A stretch of 64,000 bases of DNA from Megalobrama amblycephala (lineage: Eukaryota > Chordata > Actinopteri > Cypriniformes > Xenocyprididae): the NCBI RefSeq assembly GCF_018812025.1, contig NC_063049.1, positions 39,979,503 to 40,043,502 of the forward strand, written 5' to 3'. Positions 13,480-25,685 of the stretch are shown here, piece by piece. A program made the translations under genes and the position numbers. How positions within the stretch are numbered: position 1 is the first letter of the stretch; the number at the start of each line of letters is the position of its first letter. Under the pieces are notes generated by a model. That model ran no database searches. It saw only the letters and a program-made list of their open reading frames with translations, and had not been told where the DNA came from.

Positions 13480-16400
13480 AAACATAAGTTCACAATACAA
13501 CAGAATCAAGCCACAACACAACAAAATTGAGTCACAACACAACGGAAACAAGTCACAACACAACGCAATCGAGCCACAACACATCGGAAACAAGTCACAA
13601 CGAAATGGAGCCACAACACAACGAAATCAAGCCACAGCACAACGAAATTGAACCACAACACATTGGAAACAAGTCACAATGAAATGGAGCCACAACACAA
13701 CGAAATCAAGCCACAGCACAACGAAATTGAACCACAACACATTGGAAACAAGTCACAATGAAATGGAGCCACAACACAACGAAATCAAGCCGCAACACAA
13801 CGAAATCAAGCCACAACAAAATCAAGCCACAACACAACGCAATCGAGCCACAACACAACGCAATCGAGCCACAACGCAACGAAATCGAGCCACAATACAA
13901 CGAAATCGAGCCACAACACAACGAAATAAAGCCACAACACAACGAAATCAAGCCACAACACAACGAAATCGAACCATAACACATCGGAAACAAGTCACAA
14001 TGAAATGGAGCCACAACACAATGAAATCAAGCCAACACAACGAAATCAAGCCACAACGAAATCAAGCCACAACACTACGAAATCAAGCCACAACACTACA
14101 AAATCAAGCCACAATGAAATCAAGCCACAACGAAATCAAGCCACAACGAAATCAAGCCACAACACTACGAAATCAAGCCACAACGAAATCAAGCCACAAC
14201 ACTACGAAATCAAGCCACAACGAAATCAAGCCACAACACTACGAAATCAAGCCACAACACTACGAAATCAAGCCATAACGAAATCAAGCCACAACACTAC
14301 GAAATCAAGCCACAACACTACGAAATCAAGCCACAACACAACGAAATCGAGCCACAACATAATGAAATGGAGCCACAACACAACGAAATCAAGCCACAAC
14401 GAAATCAAGCCACAACGAAATCAAGCCACAACACAACGAAATCAAGCCACAACACAACGAAATGGAGCCACAACACAATGAAATGGAGCCACAACACAAC
14501 GAAATCAAGCCAACACAACGAAATCAAGCCACAACACTACGGAATCAAGCCACAACACAACGAAATCAAGCCACAACACAACGAAATCAAGCCACAACGA
14601 AATCAAGCCACAACACTACGAAATCAAGCCACAACGAAATCAAGCCACAACACTACGAAATCAAGCCACAATGAAATCAAGCCACAATGAAATCAAGCCA
14701 CAACACTACGAAATCAAGCCACAACGAAATCAAGCCACAACACTACGAAATCAAGCCACAACACTACAAAATCAAGCCACTACGAAATCAAGCCACAACA
14801 CTACAAAATCAAGCCACTACGAAATCAAGCCACAACACTACGAAATCAAGCCACAACACTACAAAATCAAGCCACTACGAAATCAAGCCACAACACTACG
14901 AAATCAAGCCACAACACTACAAAATCAAGCCACTACAAAATCAAGCCACAACACTACGAAATCAAGCCACAACACTACGAAATCAAGCCACAACACTACG
15001 AAATCAAGCCACAACACTACGAAATCAAGCCACAACACTACAAAATCAAGCCACTACAAAATCAAGCCACAACACTACGAAATTAAGCCACAACACTATG
15101 AAATCAAGCCACAACACAACGAAATCAAGCCACAACACTACGAAATCAAGCCACAACGAAATCAAGCCACAACACAACGAAATCAAGCCACAACACAACG
15201 AAATCGAGCCAACACAACGAAATCAAGCCACAACACTACGAAATCAAGCCACAACACAATGAAATCAAGCCACAACACTACGAAATCAAGCCACAACACT
15301 ACGAAATCAAGCCACAACACAACGAAATCGAGCCACAACATAATGAAATGGAGCCACAACACAACGAAATCAAGCCACAACGAAATCAAGCCACAACGAA
15401 ATCAAGCCACAACGAAATCAAGCCACAACACAACGAAATCAAGCCACAACACAACGAAATGGAGCCACAACACAATGAAATGGAGCCACAACACAACGAA
15501 ATCAAGCCAACACAACGAAATCAAGCCACAACACTACGGAATCAAGCCACAACACAACGAAATCAAGCCACAACACAACGAAATCAAGCCACAACGAAAT
15601 CAAGCCACAACACTACGAAATCAAGCCACAACGAAATCAAGCCACAACACTACGAAATCAAGCCACAATGAAATCAAGCCACAATGAAATCAAGCCACAA
15701 CACTACGAAATCAAGCCACAACGAAATCAAGCCACAACACTACGAAATCAAGCCACAACACTACGAAATCAAGCCACAACACTACAAAATCAAGCCACTA
15801 CGAAATCAAGCCACAACACTACAAAATCAAGCCACTACGAAATCAAGCCACAACACTACGAAATCAAGCCACAACACTACGAAATCAAGCCACAACACTA
15901 CGAAATCAAGCCACAACACAACGAAATCGAGCCACAACATAATGAAATGGAGCCACAACACAACGAAATCAAGCCACAACGAAATCAAGCCACAACGAAA
16001 TCAAGCCACAACACAACGAAATCAAGCCACAACACAACGAAATGGAGCCACAACACAATGAAATGGAGCCACAACACAACGAAATCAAGCCAACACAACG
16101 AAATCAAGCCACAACACTACGGAATCAAGCCACAACACAACGAAATCAAGCCACAACACAACGAAATCAAGCCACAACACAACGAAATCAAGCCAACACA
16201 ACGAAATCAAGCCACAACACTACGAAATCAAGCCACAACGAAATCAAGCCACAACACTACGAAATCAAGCCACAATGAAATCAAGCCACAACACTACGAA
16301 ATCAAGCCACAACGAAATCAAGCCACAACACTACGAAATCAAGCCACAACACTACGAAATCAAGCCACAACACTACAAAATCAAGCCACTACGAAATCAA

Positions 16401-17061
16401 GCCACAACACTACGAAATCAAGCCACAACACTACAAAATCAAGCCACTACAAAATCAAGCCACAACACTACGAAATCAAGCCACAACACTACGAAATCAA
16501 GCCACAACACTACGAAATCAAGCCACAACACTACGAAATCAAGCCACAACACTACAAAATCAAGCCACTACAAAATCAAGCCACAACACTACGAAATTAA
16601 GCCACAACACTATGAAATCAAGCCACAACACAACGAAATCAAGCCACAACACTACGAAATCAAGCCACAACGAAATCAAGCCACAACACAACGAAATCAA
16701 GCCACAACACAACGAAATCGAGCCAACACAACGAAATCAAGCCACAACACTACGAAATCAAGCCACAACACAATGAAATCAAGCCACAACACAACGGAAT
16801 CAAGCCACAACACAACGAAATCAAGCCACAACACAATGAAATGGAGCCACAACACAACAAAATCAAGCCAACACAATGAAATCAAGCCACAAGACACGAA
16901 ATCAAGCCACAACGAAATCGAGCCACAACACAACGAAATCAAGCCACAACGAAATCAAACCAAAACACAACAGAAACAAGTCACAATACAACAAAATCGA
17001 GCCACAACACAACGGAATAAAGCCACAACACAATGAAATAAAGCCACAACACCACGGAAAT
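13480..17061 (+). repeat. left satellite arm (16-bp and 21-bp monomers)
   Basis: The monomers are CACAACGAAATCAAGC (16 bp; CACTAC/ACAATG variants) and CACAACACAACGAAATCAAGC with its first or last base aside (21 bp). Higher-order copies repeat inside the arm: 14367-14690 recurs at 15348-15671. The outer 400 bp and the inner 150 bp carry more diverged monomers (GGAAACAAGTCAC, GAATAAAGCC). The long plus-strand frames here exist because the monomer lacks stops in all three phases; 16-bp units shift the frame without ending it. Confidence 0.95.
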
Positions 17062-17431
17062 GCTCCCGACCAGTAGGGGGCTCTCAGAGCACAGTAAAGT
17101 TAATTTTCCTTGCCAAATGTTCTATAGAGTCGGAAGTGATATCATCAATACCATGATTAGCTTTAACAGTATGTAACCCCTGTATATCGACATGAAATGG
17201 GGGGGGGGGGGGGTATGGGGGGCCTTTTGGTGAATTACAGTGATTTTTTCCTGAAAGTAATTTTTTTTTAAGTTTTTTGTAAGTACATGAAGGGAGGTAT
17301 TGACAAAATGTCACCTGTAGTAAGTCAGTCTTACCAACAGGAACTAACAAGTTTTGGAATTTGAACATTTCTTTTTTCAAATGTTAAAACAAAGTCATTG
17401 AAATGAATACAAATTATTGGTTTTAACCACT
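17062..17431. other. foldback loop, copy 1
   Basis: Single-copy loop beginning GCTCCCGACCAGTAGGGGGC, with a 15-G run at 17199-17213. It is nearly identical to 19790-20159 at an offset of 2728 bp. No coding content was recognised. Confidence 0.85.
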
Positions 17432-17758
17432 TGTTGTGTTGTGGCTTTATTTCATTGTGTTGTGGCTTGATTTTGTTTTGCCGTGGCTTGTTTTTCCTTT
17501 ATGTTGTGGCTTTATTTCGTTGTGTTGTGGCTTGATTTCGTTGTGTTGTGGCTTGATTTTTTTTTGTCGTGGCTTGTTTCCGTTGTGTTGTGGCTTTATT
17601 TCGTTGTGTTGTTGCTTGATTTCGTTGTGCTGTGGCTTGATTTCATTGTGCTGTGGCTTGTTTCTGTTGTGTTGTGGCTTTATTTCGTTGTGTTGTTGCT
17701 TGATTTCATTGTGCTGTGGCTTGTTTCTGTTGTGTTGTGGCTTTACTTCATTGTGTTG
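17432..17758 (-). repeat. inverted satellite array, copy 1
   Basis: The same monomers on the opposite strand (TTGTGTTGTGGCTTGATTTC). The array corresponds to 20160-20486 and stops at the duplication junction instead of reaching a terminus. Confidence 0.9.
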
Positions 17759-17777
17759 AAGTACACAATGAAGTAAA
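17742..17777. repeat. self-complementary duplication junction
   Basis: TTTACTTCATTGTGT (17742-17756) and ACACAATGAAGTAAA (17763-17777) are perfect 15-bp inverted repeats around a 6-bp loop. It lies where the inverted array ends and a second forward array starts. Confidence 0.9.
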
Positions 17778-17781
17778 CACT

Positions 17782-19789
17782 ACACTACAAAATCAAGCCA
17801 CTACAAAATCAAGCCACAACACTACGAAATCAAGCCACAACACTACGAAATCAAGCCACAACACTACGAAATCAAGCCACAACACTACGAAATCAAGCCA
17901 CAACACTACAAAATCAAGCCACTACAAAATCAAGCCACAACACTACGAAATTAAGCCACAACACTATGAAATCAAGCCACAACACAACGAAATCAAGCCA
18001 CAACACTACGAAATCAAGCCACAACGAAATCAAGCCACAACACAACGAAATCAAGCCACAACACAACGAAATCGAGCCAACACAACGAAATCAAGCCACA
18101 ACACTACGAAATCAAGCCACAACACAATGAAATCAAGCCACAACACTACGAAATCAAGCCACAACACTACGAAATCAAGCCACAACACAACGAAATCGAG
18201 CCACAACATAATGAAATGGAGCCACAACACAACGAAATCAAGCCACAACGAAATCAAGCCACAACGAAATCAAGCCACAACACAACGAAATCAAGCCACA
18301 ACACAACGAAATGGAGCCACAACACAATGAAATGGAGCCACAACACAACGAAATCAAGCCAACACAACGAAATCAAGCCACAACACTACGGAATCAAGCC
18401 ACAACACAACGAAATCAAGCCACAACACAACGAAATCAAGCCACAACGAAATCAAGCCACAACACTACGAAATCAAGCCACAACGAAATCAAGCCACAAC
18501 ACTACGAAATCAAGCCACAATGAAATCAAGCCACAATGAAATCAAGCCACAACACTACGAAATCAAGCCACAACGAAATCAAGCCACAACACTACGAAAT
18601 CAAGCCACAACACTACGAAATCAAGCCACAACACTACAAAATCAAGCCACTACGAAATCAAGCCACAACACTACAAAATCAAGCCACTACGAAATCAAGC
18701 CACAACACTACGAAATCAAGCCACAACACTACGAAATCAAGCCACAACACTACGAAATCAAGCCACAACACAACGAAATCGAGCCACAACATAATGAAAT
18801 GGAGCCACAACACAACGAAATCAAGCCACAACGAAATCAAGCCACAACGAAATCAAGCCACAACACAACGAAATCAAGCCACAACACAACGAAATGGAGC
18901 CACAACACAATGAAATGGAGCCACAACACAACGAAATCAAGCCAACACAACGAAATCAAGCCACAACACTACGAAATCAAGCCACAACGAAATCAAGCCA
19001 CAACACTACGAAATCAAGCCACAATGAAATCAAGCCACAACACTACGAAATCAAGCCACAACGAAATCAAGCCACAACACTACGAAATCAAGCCACAACA
19101 CTACGAAATCAAGCCACAACACTACAAAATCAAGCCACTACGAAATCAAGCCACAACACTACGAAATCAAGCCACAACACTACAAAATCAAGCCACTACA
19201 AAATCAAGCCACAACACTACGAAATCAAGCCACAACACTACGAAATCAAGCCACAACACTACGAAATCAAGCCACAACACTACAAAATCAAGCCACTACA
19301 AAATCAAGCCACAACACTACGAAATTAAGCCACAACACTATGAAATCAAGCCACAACACAACGAAATCAAGCCACAACACTACGAAATCAAGCCACAACG
19401 AAATCAAGCCACAACACAACGAAATCAAGCCACAACACAACGAAATCGAGCCAACACAACGAAATCAAGCCACAACACTACGAAATCAAGCCACAACACA
19501 ATGAAATCAAGCCACAACACAACGGAATCAAGCCACAACACAACGAAATCAAGCCACAACACAATGAAATGGAGCCACAACACAACAAAATCAAGCCAAC
19601 ACAATGAAATCAAGCCACAAGACACGAAATCAAGCCACAACGAAATCGAGCCACAACACAACGAAATCAAGCCACAACGAAATCAAACCAAAACACAACA
19701 GAAACAAGTCACAATACAACGAAATCGAGCCACAACACAACGGAATAAAGCCACAACACAATGAAATAAAGCCACAACACCACGGAAAT
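17782..19789 (+). repeat. duplicated forward satellite arm
   Basis: It repeats 14914-17061, at an offset of 2868 bp at its start and 2728 bp at the loop. About 140 bp of monomers have been lost; one visible step is a missing 16-bp unit near 18260. The 414-codon frame at 18520-19764 lies here and is a repeat translation. Confidence 0.92.
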
Positions 19790-20159
19790 GCTCCCGACCA
19801 GTAGGGGGCTCTCAGAGCACAGTAAAGTTAATTTTCCTTGCCAAATGTTCTATAGAGTCGGAAGTGATATCATCAATACCATGATTAGCTTTAACAGTAT
19901 GTAACCCCTGTATATCGACATGAAATGGGGGGGGGGGGGGGTATGGGGGGCCTTTTGGTGAATTACAGTGATTTTTTCCTGAAAGTAATTTTTTTTTAAG
20001 TTTTTTGTAAGTACATGAAGGGAGGTATTGACAAAATGTCACCTGTAGTAAGTCAGTCTTACCAACAGGAACTAACAAGTTTTGGAATTTGAACATTTCT
20101 TTTTTCAAATGTTAAAACAAAGTCATTGAAATGAATACAAATTATTGGTTTTAACCACT
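19790..20159. other. foldback loop, copy 2
   Basis: Near-identical copy of 17062-17431, including the 15-G run (19927-19941). Confidence 0.85.
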
Positions 20160-20540
20160 TGTTGTGTTGTGGCTTTATTTCATTGTGTTGTGGCTTGATT
20201 TTGTTTTGCCGTGGCTTGTTTTTCCTTTATGTTGTGGCTTTATTTCGTTGTGTTGTGGCTTGATTTCGTTGTGTTGTGGCTTTTTTTTTTTTTGTCGTGG
20301 CTTGTTTCCGTTGTGTTGTGGCTTTATTTCGTTGTGTTGTTGCTTGATTTCGTTGTGCTGTGGCTTGATTTCATTGTGCTGTGGCTTGTTTCTGTTGTGT
20401 TGTGGCTTTATTTCGTTGTGTTGTTGCTTGATTTCATTGTGCTGTGGCTTGTTTCTGTTGTGTTGTGGCTTTACTTCATTGTGTTGTGAACTTATGTTTG
20501 CTTTTTTAATTTCATTATGTTGTGCACTACTAGGCCACCA
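20160..20540 (-). repeat. right satellite arm and terminal inverted repeat
   Basis: Inverted monomers, then the terminal segment that pairs with 13441-13498. Confidence 0.9.
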
Positions 20541-20542
20541 TA

Positions 20543-20548
20543 GAAAAT
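20543..20548. other. right target-site duplication of the foldback element (GAAAAT)
   Basis: Identical to 13435-13440. Its exact position against the inverted terminus supports insertion. Confidence 0.75.
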
Positions 20549-23129
20549 AAAGCTAAAAACTCACACATTTATACACTCTGCTCCTTTCTTGTTTGCCACT
20601 GCCTGCAAAGTACCCCACAACGTGAAAGTGCAATACTGATGCTCCATAGTGGATTCACACATCCAGGAGTGAGGCATTTTCATTTCGGTTGAAGGGACGC
20701 AACACTCCACAGCACGCTCCCAATGGGAATGCTTTGATCTGTAAGTGTAATAATGTATTATTATGTAATATGTATATTGCACATTTCAACAAATGCCGCA
20801 AATCGCCTGGATTTTCATACTGCAGTAACAGTAAGAGTACTATAGTATGCTACTTCAACATAACCGCCACAACACGAGGCATACACTTTGCCTTTTAAAG
20901 ACATATGTTCACTTATTTGGTGGATGGAGTCCTTTGTGTAATCTGGCTTGGACTGTTGGATTGTGTATGCACACATGGCAAACACATGCAAGTGCAAACA
21001 CACACTCACACAAATCCACCGCATCATCAGTCTCTTCAAAAGCAACCCGCACCCCTGAGGGTGATCAGGGGAGATTTTGCATTTCTCTCTGGAAAAGGAA
21101 AACAGTCTCAATGTCCAGAGGCAGAGATGGAATGCTAATGAAACCACAGAAAAGGCTATTTTTACGCACACGTTTCCCTTCAACATCGTTTCATATCTCT
21201 GGGTCACTTCGGCGCTGCGCCTGAGGTGTTTATGCTGGCGCGAAGACACGCCAGATCAATTGATGGCATTGAAAAGCAAACGAGGAACAATAGTGAGTCA
21301 TGACAGAGTCAGGCGGGCTGGTTTCACTCTCGCAGGGAAACGCGTCCAACACTGTGATCGGCTGGAATGAAAATAATCAGATGAGATCATGTTACAGGGC
21401 AGGGGGCTCGAAAAGGGGGGCGCACGGTGCATTCTGTCCTCGTTCTGAACGCAGGCCGCTCTTCTCTGTCCAGTGAGTTGCTGCTCCACTTTGCCAAACT
21501 ACGACTGCTGGACATACAGCTTATTCTATGAACAGTGAAGACACAGCTAACATTATTTTGAACATCATGATGATTTTATTTGGCTTTTAATTTGTCCATT
21601 CAGACTAAAAACTAAAGGATAAAACTAGTTAAACTCAGATTAGTTTCACTTCCTTCCTTGTCTAGCGACTCACAAGCATAAGAACCCAAAGACTGTGTTG
21701 TGCAGTGGTATTTTAAAATGAGGCAAAGTCCTCAATTTTATACATGCATATGTATATTTTTATGTATATATACATAAAAAAAGACCAAATACAATTCTAT
21801 TTTGTATTTTTATACTATGTGATGTTCTATTTATTAAAACTACGTATACATTTCATCAAGTTAGTGTTTTTACACATTCTTACATTTATTCCAAAATGGA
21901 CACAAAGATGTACCCTTAAATTTCACCAAGCTGTTTGCTCACTAACATCCCCACAGTCATCATGTTTTCCGGTCTTTTCAAGTTTTATTTTGACATGACA
22001 AAGCGGTGATTTCTAAGTCTGAGTTGTTTACTTACTTTTTAATTAGTCTTCCCATTAACGCCATCATTGTCTTCATTCAGGCCGATTCGAGAATGCGCAC
22101 AAAATCAAAAGGCGGGATTTATCGCACAAACCAATCAAATCCAATCATAACTGATCATATCCAATCATAGTATGATGGAGGCATTGCCTCCTCTCATGAC
22201 TTTCCTCCAATTATTCTCAGTTACCCCTCACTAAACCCAGCACAAGTTTTAGGGGATCTGTTTAAAGTCAATGGGCTCAGGGGAGGCAACAGAGACGCCT
22301 TTGGGTGTCGCTGTTGGACAGTATATTTTATAAAAACAAGTGACCTTTACACCTTTTAATGTCACATTTTGTAATATTTGCATTGCATTTTATTTTTGTA
22401 ATATCAATTATTTTATCGATTATCACGTTTTTGTTTTTTTGCTTTTTGAGACACTGCCTATTTTTCCTCCTCAGAGGAAATGCCCCTGATATTATATAAC
22501 ATTTTAACGATTTTGCAATGGATAAATATGACATATTTTTTCCATAGCAAAATAGATAGATGTCCTTTGGTTACAAACAGCAGATAACTCGTAAATGGCA
22601 CTTATTTGAAGTGCCATCTCTGATCACAAGAAAGCCTTTAAAAACCTAATCCACATGTCTGCAATTAATTCAAGCACTAAAAATGACAACAACCCATATT
22701 CATTTTGCAGCTGAATTCAGTCTGACCTGCTGTTCTCATGTCAAGAGCTCGACTGTGATCAGGGCTGCGGAATAAACGTTTTATTTACGATTAGATGGGA
22801 CACAGCTGCCTGCGGTAAAACTACATTCGTTTATGAGCATCATGGCAGGATGCTTATCTTCTTAAGGCTTTTAAGTGCAGGTATGGTTTATTTCAAACAA
22901 AGTTTACTCAAACAGAGACAATTCATATATATATATATATATATATATCAGCTCAGATGGAGGCAATTACAATGATCTACTAAAAGATCATGTCAAGCCA
23001 ATATGCCCAAACGATCAGTTTATACTCACATAGACTAGTACATAGACTTTAAGGATTAGTGAAGTATTTGCTGCCTTTTAAAGAGATATTCACACTGACC
23101 AGTAAAATATATACACATTCTGTACATAT
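20549..23129. other. intron 2, mostly unique sequence
   Basis: A short (TA)n run lies at 22925-22948. The stretch 21000-21480 has higher GC and contains TGAGTCA (AP-1 core) at about 21294. The overlapping frames at 20815-21370 on both strands have no recognised family. No gene is claimed. Confidence 0.45.
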
Positions 23130-23978
23130 TAGTGATGCACCAAAAGTTTTCATTTAGAAGAAAACCAAAACCAAAAATGAAGTTTATTTAATAATCAATT
23201 AATCACATTTATTTAATAACCAACACTCAAATCAAAACTGAGCTGCATATAAACATTTAAATTGCACATTTTATTATTTATAACTTTATAATGATATAAT
23301 CATTATGTTTCTATTCCAATTTGTTGTTGAAATATAAAAATTAAACAATGACTGTAATAAAACTTGTTTTCATGACAGATTCAGACAAACACATTAAATA
23401 ATGAAGACAACAGGTTAAGTAAAAATATAGTGAATATGTAATATAATGCATTTGGCAAAAATGCTCCTCTCTATAGTTATTTTTTCAAGCTAACTAACAA
23501 GCTATGAACACTGAATGTCTTTTCTGAGATAAATGTAACATTTTGTGACATTGTTTACAAGTGGTTTTATTGACGTATTTCACCAATTGAAACACTGATT
23601 GAGCGATTGTATGCAACATACCTTCTGATGTTCATTCATGCTTATTTCCTGCTATAACTAGTAGTAAAGAGGAAGAGATGATCGTTTCACATGCCGCTTG
23701 AACTGAGGCGGCAACAGTGATCTGTCACGCAACAATTAAGAGAAATGTATGAAATATATTGTTTGAATTTCATTATAAAATCGATAGAATTGAAAGCTTA
23801 CACTTTGTTCCTTATCAAAATTAATAAAGCATAAAACTTATTGCCATTATTGGATCGGAGGCATGCTACAAGTAATGTTTAGTGAAGTTCTGTTCAGTCA
23901 TCAACTGAAAACAGCTGGTTCATCATAATTAAAAATGAGAAATCAGTGAAATCAGAGAAATCAACTAGTATATCACTA
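23130..23978. mobile_element. probable hAT-like element (decayed)
   Basis: The left end TAGTGATGCACCAAAAG, followed by AACCAAAACCAAA, is typical of fish hAT termini. The right end (reverse complement) is TAGTGATATACTAG. Flanking octamers GTACATAT and ATGCATGT agree at 5 of 8 sites, and all three mismatches are A/G transitions. No transposase frame. Confidence 0.55.
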
Positions 23979-24798
23979 ATGCATGTAAAGTTGCTGCATT
24001 GCATCACTTCATAGTTGTGACATCAAGTCACTTGACGGCAATTCAAAGCATCAACCATTTGCCAATCCATCCACAAAGAGGACCATAAATCTCTGTCCTG
24101 TCCCGTCCTGTCCTTTCCATCTCAAAGCCCATAGCCATCAAAGTTCACTAAGAAGGACTCTCCCCTTTGTGTTGTGATGGACATGGACTGGAGAAAGCAG
24201 CTATTTAACAGCTCACACAATCAGCTAATAGTCTTAACCGTCTCTAACTCAATGACTCAGTCCTACTTAGATGGGACAAACTCCCCAGAGACACGTGACA
24301 ATGACAGATCTATCATACTGAATGGAAATCATTAACCAAGATCATCTGAACAATCAAAACATCAAGTGCTAAAGGCTTTGAGCATACCACAGACTGCAGA
24401 TGTGCACTGTATATGAATACAGAAAACACAACAATCAACTTTGATACAGACATCGCTCAAGGCTAATAAATCCCCATGATGACTTGATTGTTTAAATAAC
24501 TATGGATTTTTAAAGCAATAGCTGTGGATGAAATGGATACATTGACTGGAAGTAAATAAATCAACTGTCACAGTCAAAAAACACAAAAATACAAAAATCA
24601 GTAAACAACAATATAGTGGACAGCACTATAGAGCATTCAATCACTCAACTACAGAAAATGCAAGAGAAGAGAAGAGTAAGAAAATAGTATTTATTTCATA
24701 ATAATTCAATTAGATTATATTATAAATATTTTTATTAAGAATAAATAAATATATAATAAAATATATTTAAATAAATGAATTTAAATAAATAAAATTCA
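23979..24798. other. intron 2, unique AT-rich sequence
   Basis: The A/T-rich stretch 24690-24798 is low complexity. Nothing else recognised. Confidence 0.4.
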
Positions 24799-25685
24799 TT
24801 AAAGAGGACCTATTATGACTCTTTTCACAAGATGTAATATAAGTCTCTGGTGTCCCCAGAATGTGTCTGAAGTTTCAGCTCAAAATACCCCACGGATCAT
24901 TTATTATAGCTTGTCAAATTTGCCCCTATTTGAGTGTGAGCAAAAACACACCGTTTGTGTGTCCCTTTAAATGCAAATGAGCTGCTGCTCTCTGTCAGCT
25001 TCAACTTTTAGAATGAAACTGGACGTTTCTGAATGGTTAGTGGATAAATTTATGTAGTTGCTGTGGAGTTGATTCAACTCATCAAAGAGCATGTGTCGTC
25101 AGGTTAATCTTTTGTGCAAAGCCCGTATGAACGCCCACTATACATAGTGTACCTGTTTGCCAAACAGAGCCATAATACACACCAGGCTAAGGTTTATGAT
25201 TCCTATCAAATGCTGTGAATGATCCAATATTTTTTCCAAAATATTGCTTGGACAGAAATGTTACTTTTTTTAGCAATCGAGCTTGCCAGGGTCAACTTGC
25301 AGGCTATCCAAGCTAATGACACTCTAAATAGCGTTCAGTGCTCGTCTGTGCAGCCAACGACAGAACGGTTAGCATGCTTTGCTCGAACATTTGCCATAGT
25401 GTTAGAACTGGTACACCGTTGTTGGTTGCGGAAATTAAATGGCGGCGCCATGGGAAGAAACGTGCAGATTAAGAGGCGGTAATATTATAAGATCCCCTTC
25501 CTATGTCGCAAGGGGAGCAAAATCTGAGCGGCTCGTTTTTTCACATGCTTGCAGAGAAAGGCTTGCCAAAACAAAGTTACTGGGTTGTCCTTTTTCATGT
25601 TTTCTGGGTTGTTAGATGCACCCGGGACCCAATTATAGCACTTAAACACGGAAAAAGTCAGATTTTCATAATATGTCCCCTTTAA
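24799..25685. mobile_element. TTAA-flanked element, copy A
   Basis: TIRs are TTAAAGAGGACCTATTATG (left) and, on the reverse complement of the right end, TTAAAGGGGACATATTATG, 17 of 19 matching, with TTAA at both edges. Length 887 bp. The left 250 bp matches the right part of 54951-55602 in inverted orientation ('CTCTGGTGTCCCCAGAATGT', 'TCAGCTCAAAATACC'). TTAA targets fit piggyBac- or Kolobok-type elements. No transposase is visible. Confidence 0.8.

Larger units (their letters stand above)
13441..20542. mobile_element. 7.1-kb foldback element with satellite arms
   Basis: The left terminus TACAGTGGCCCAGTAGTGC and the reverse-complemented right terminus TATGGTGGCCTAGTAGTGC begin inverted repeats of about 58 bp, continuing through 'AAAAGCAAACATAAGTTCAC'. 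Both then run into arrays of the same 16/21-bp monomers in opposite orientation, separated by a loop of about 370 bp. Flanks are GAAAAT (13435-13440) and GAAAAT (20543-20548), a perfect 6-bp target-site duplication. An 8-bp reading, GAAAATTA/GAAAATAA, is possible if the ends are placed 2 bp inward on the left. No transposase is present. The arms are very unequal: the outer left arm is about 3.6 kb, the outer right arm about 0.38 kb. Foldback elements with tandem-repeat arms are known in flies and other animals; the family here is not one I can name. Confidence 0.85.

Noticed and set aside
13679..19764. Many plus-strand ORFs of 60-414 codons (SSHNTTK/KPQHNEI/QATTQRN repeats) and minus-strand VVLWLDF repeats
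   Set aside because: They are translations of a tandem repeat without stops. Frames switch at 16-bp units, overlapping phases are equally open, and there is no unique domain, start context or splice support.
20815..21249. 144-codon minus-strand ORF with overlapping plus-strand ORFs
   Set aside because: No recognised domain, both strands open, no splice-site pattern that links it to the tensin frame.
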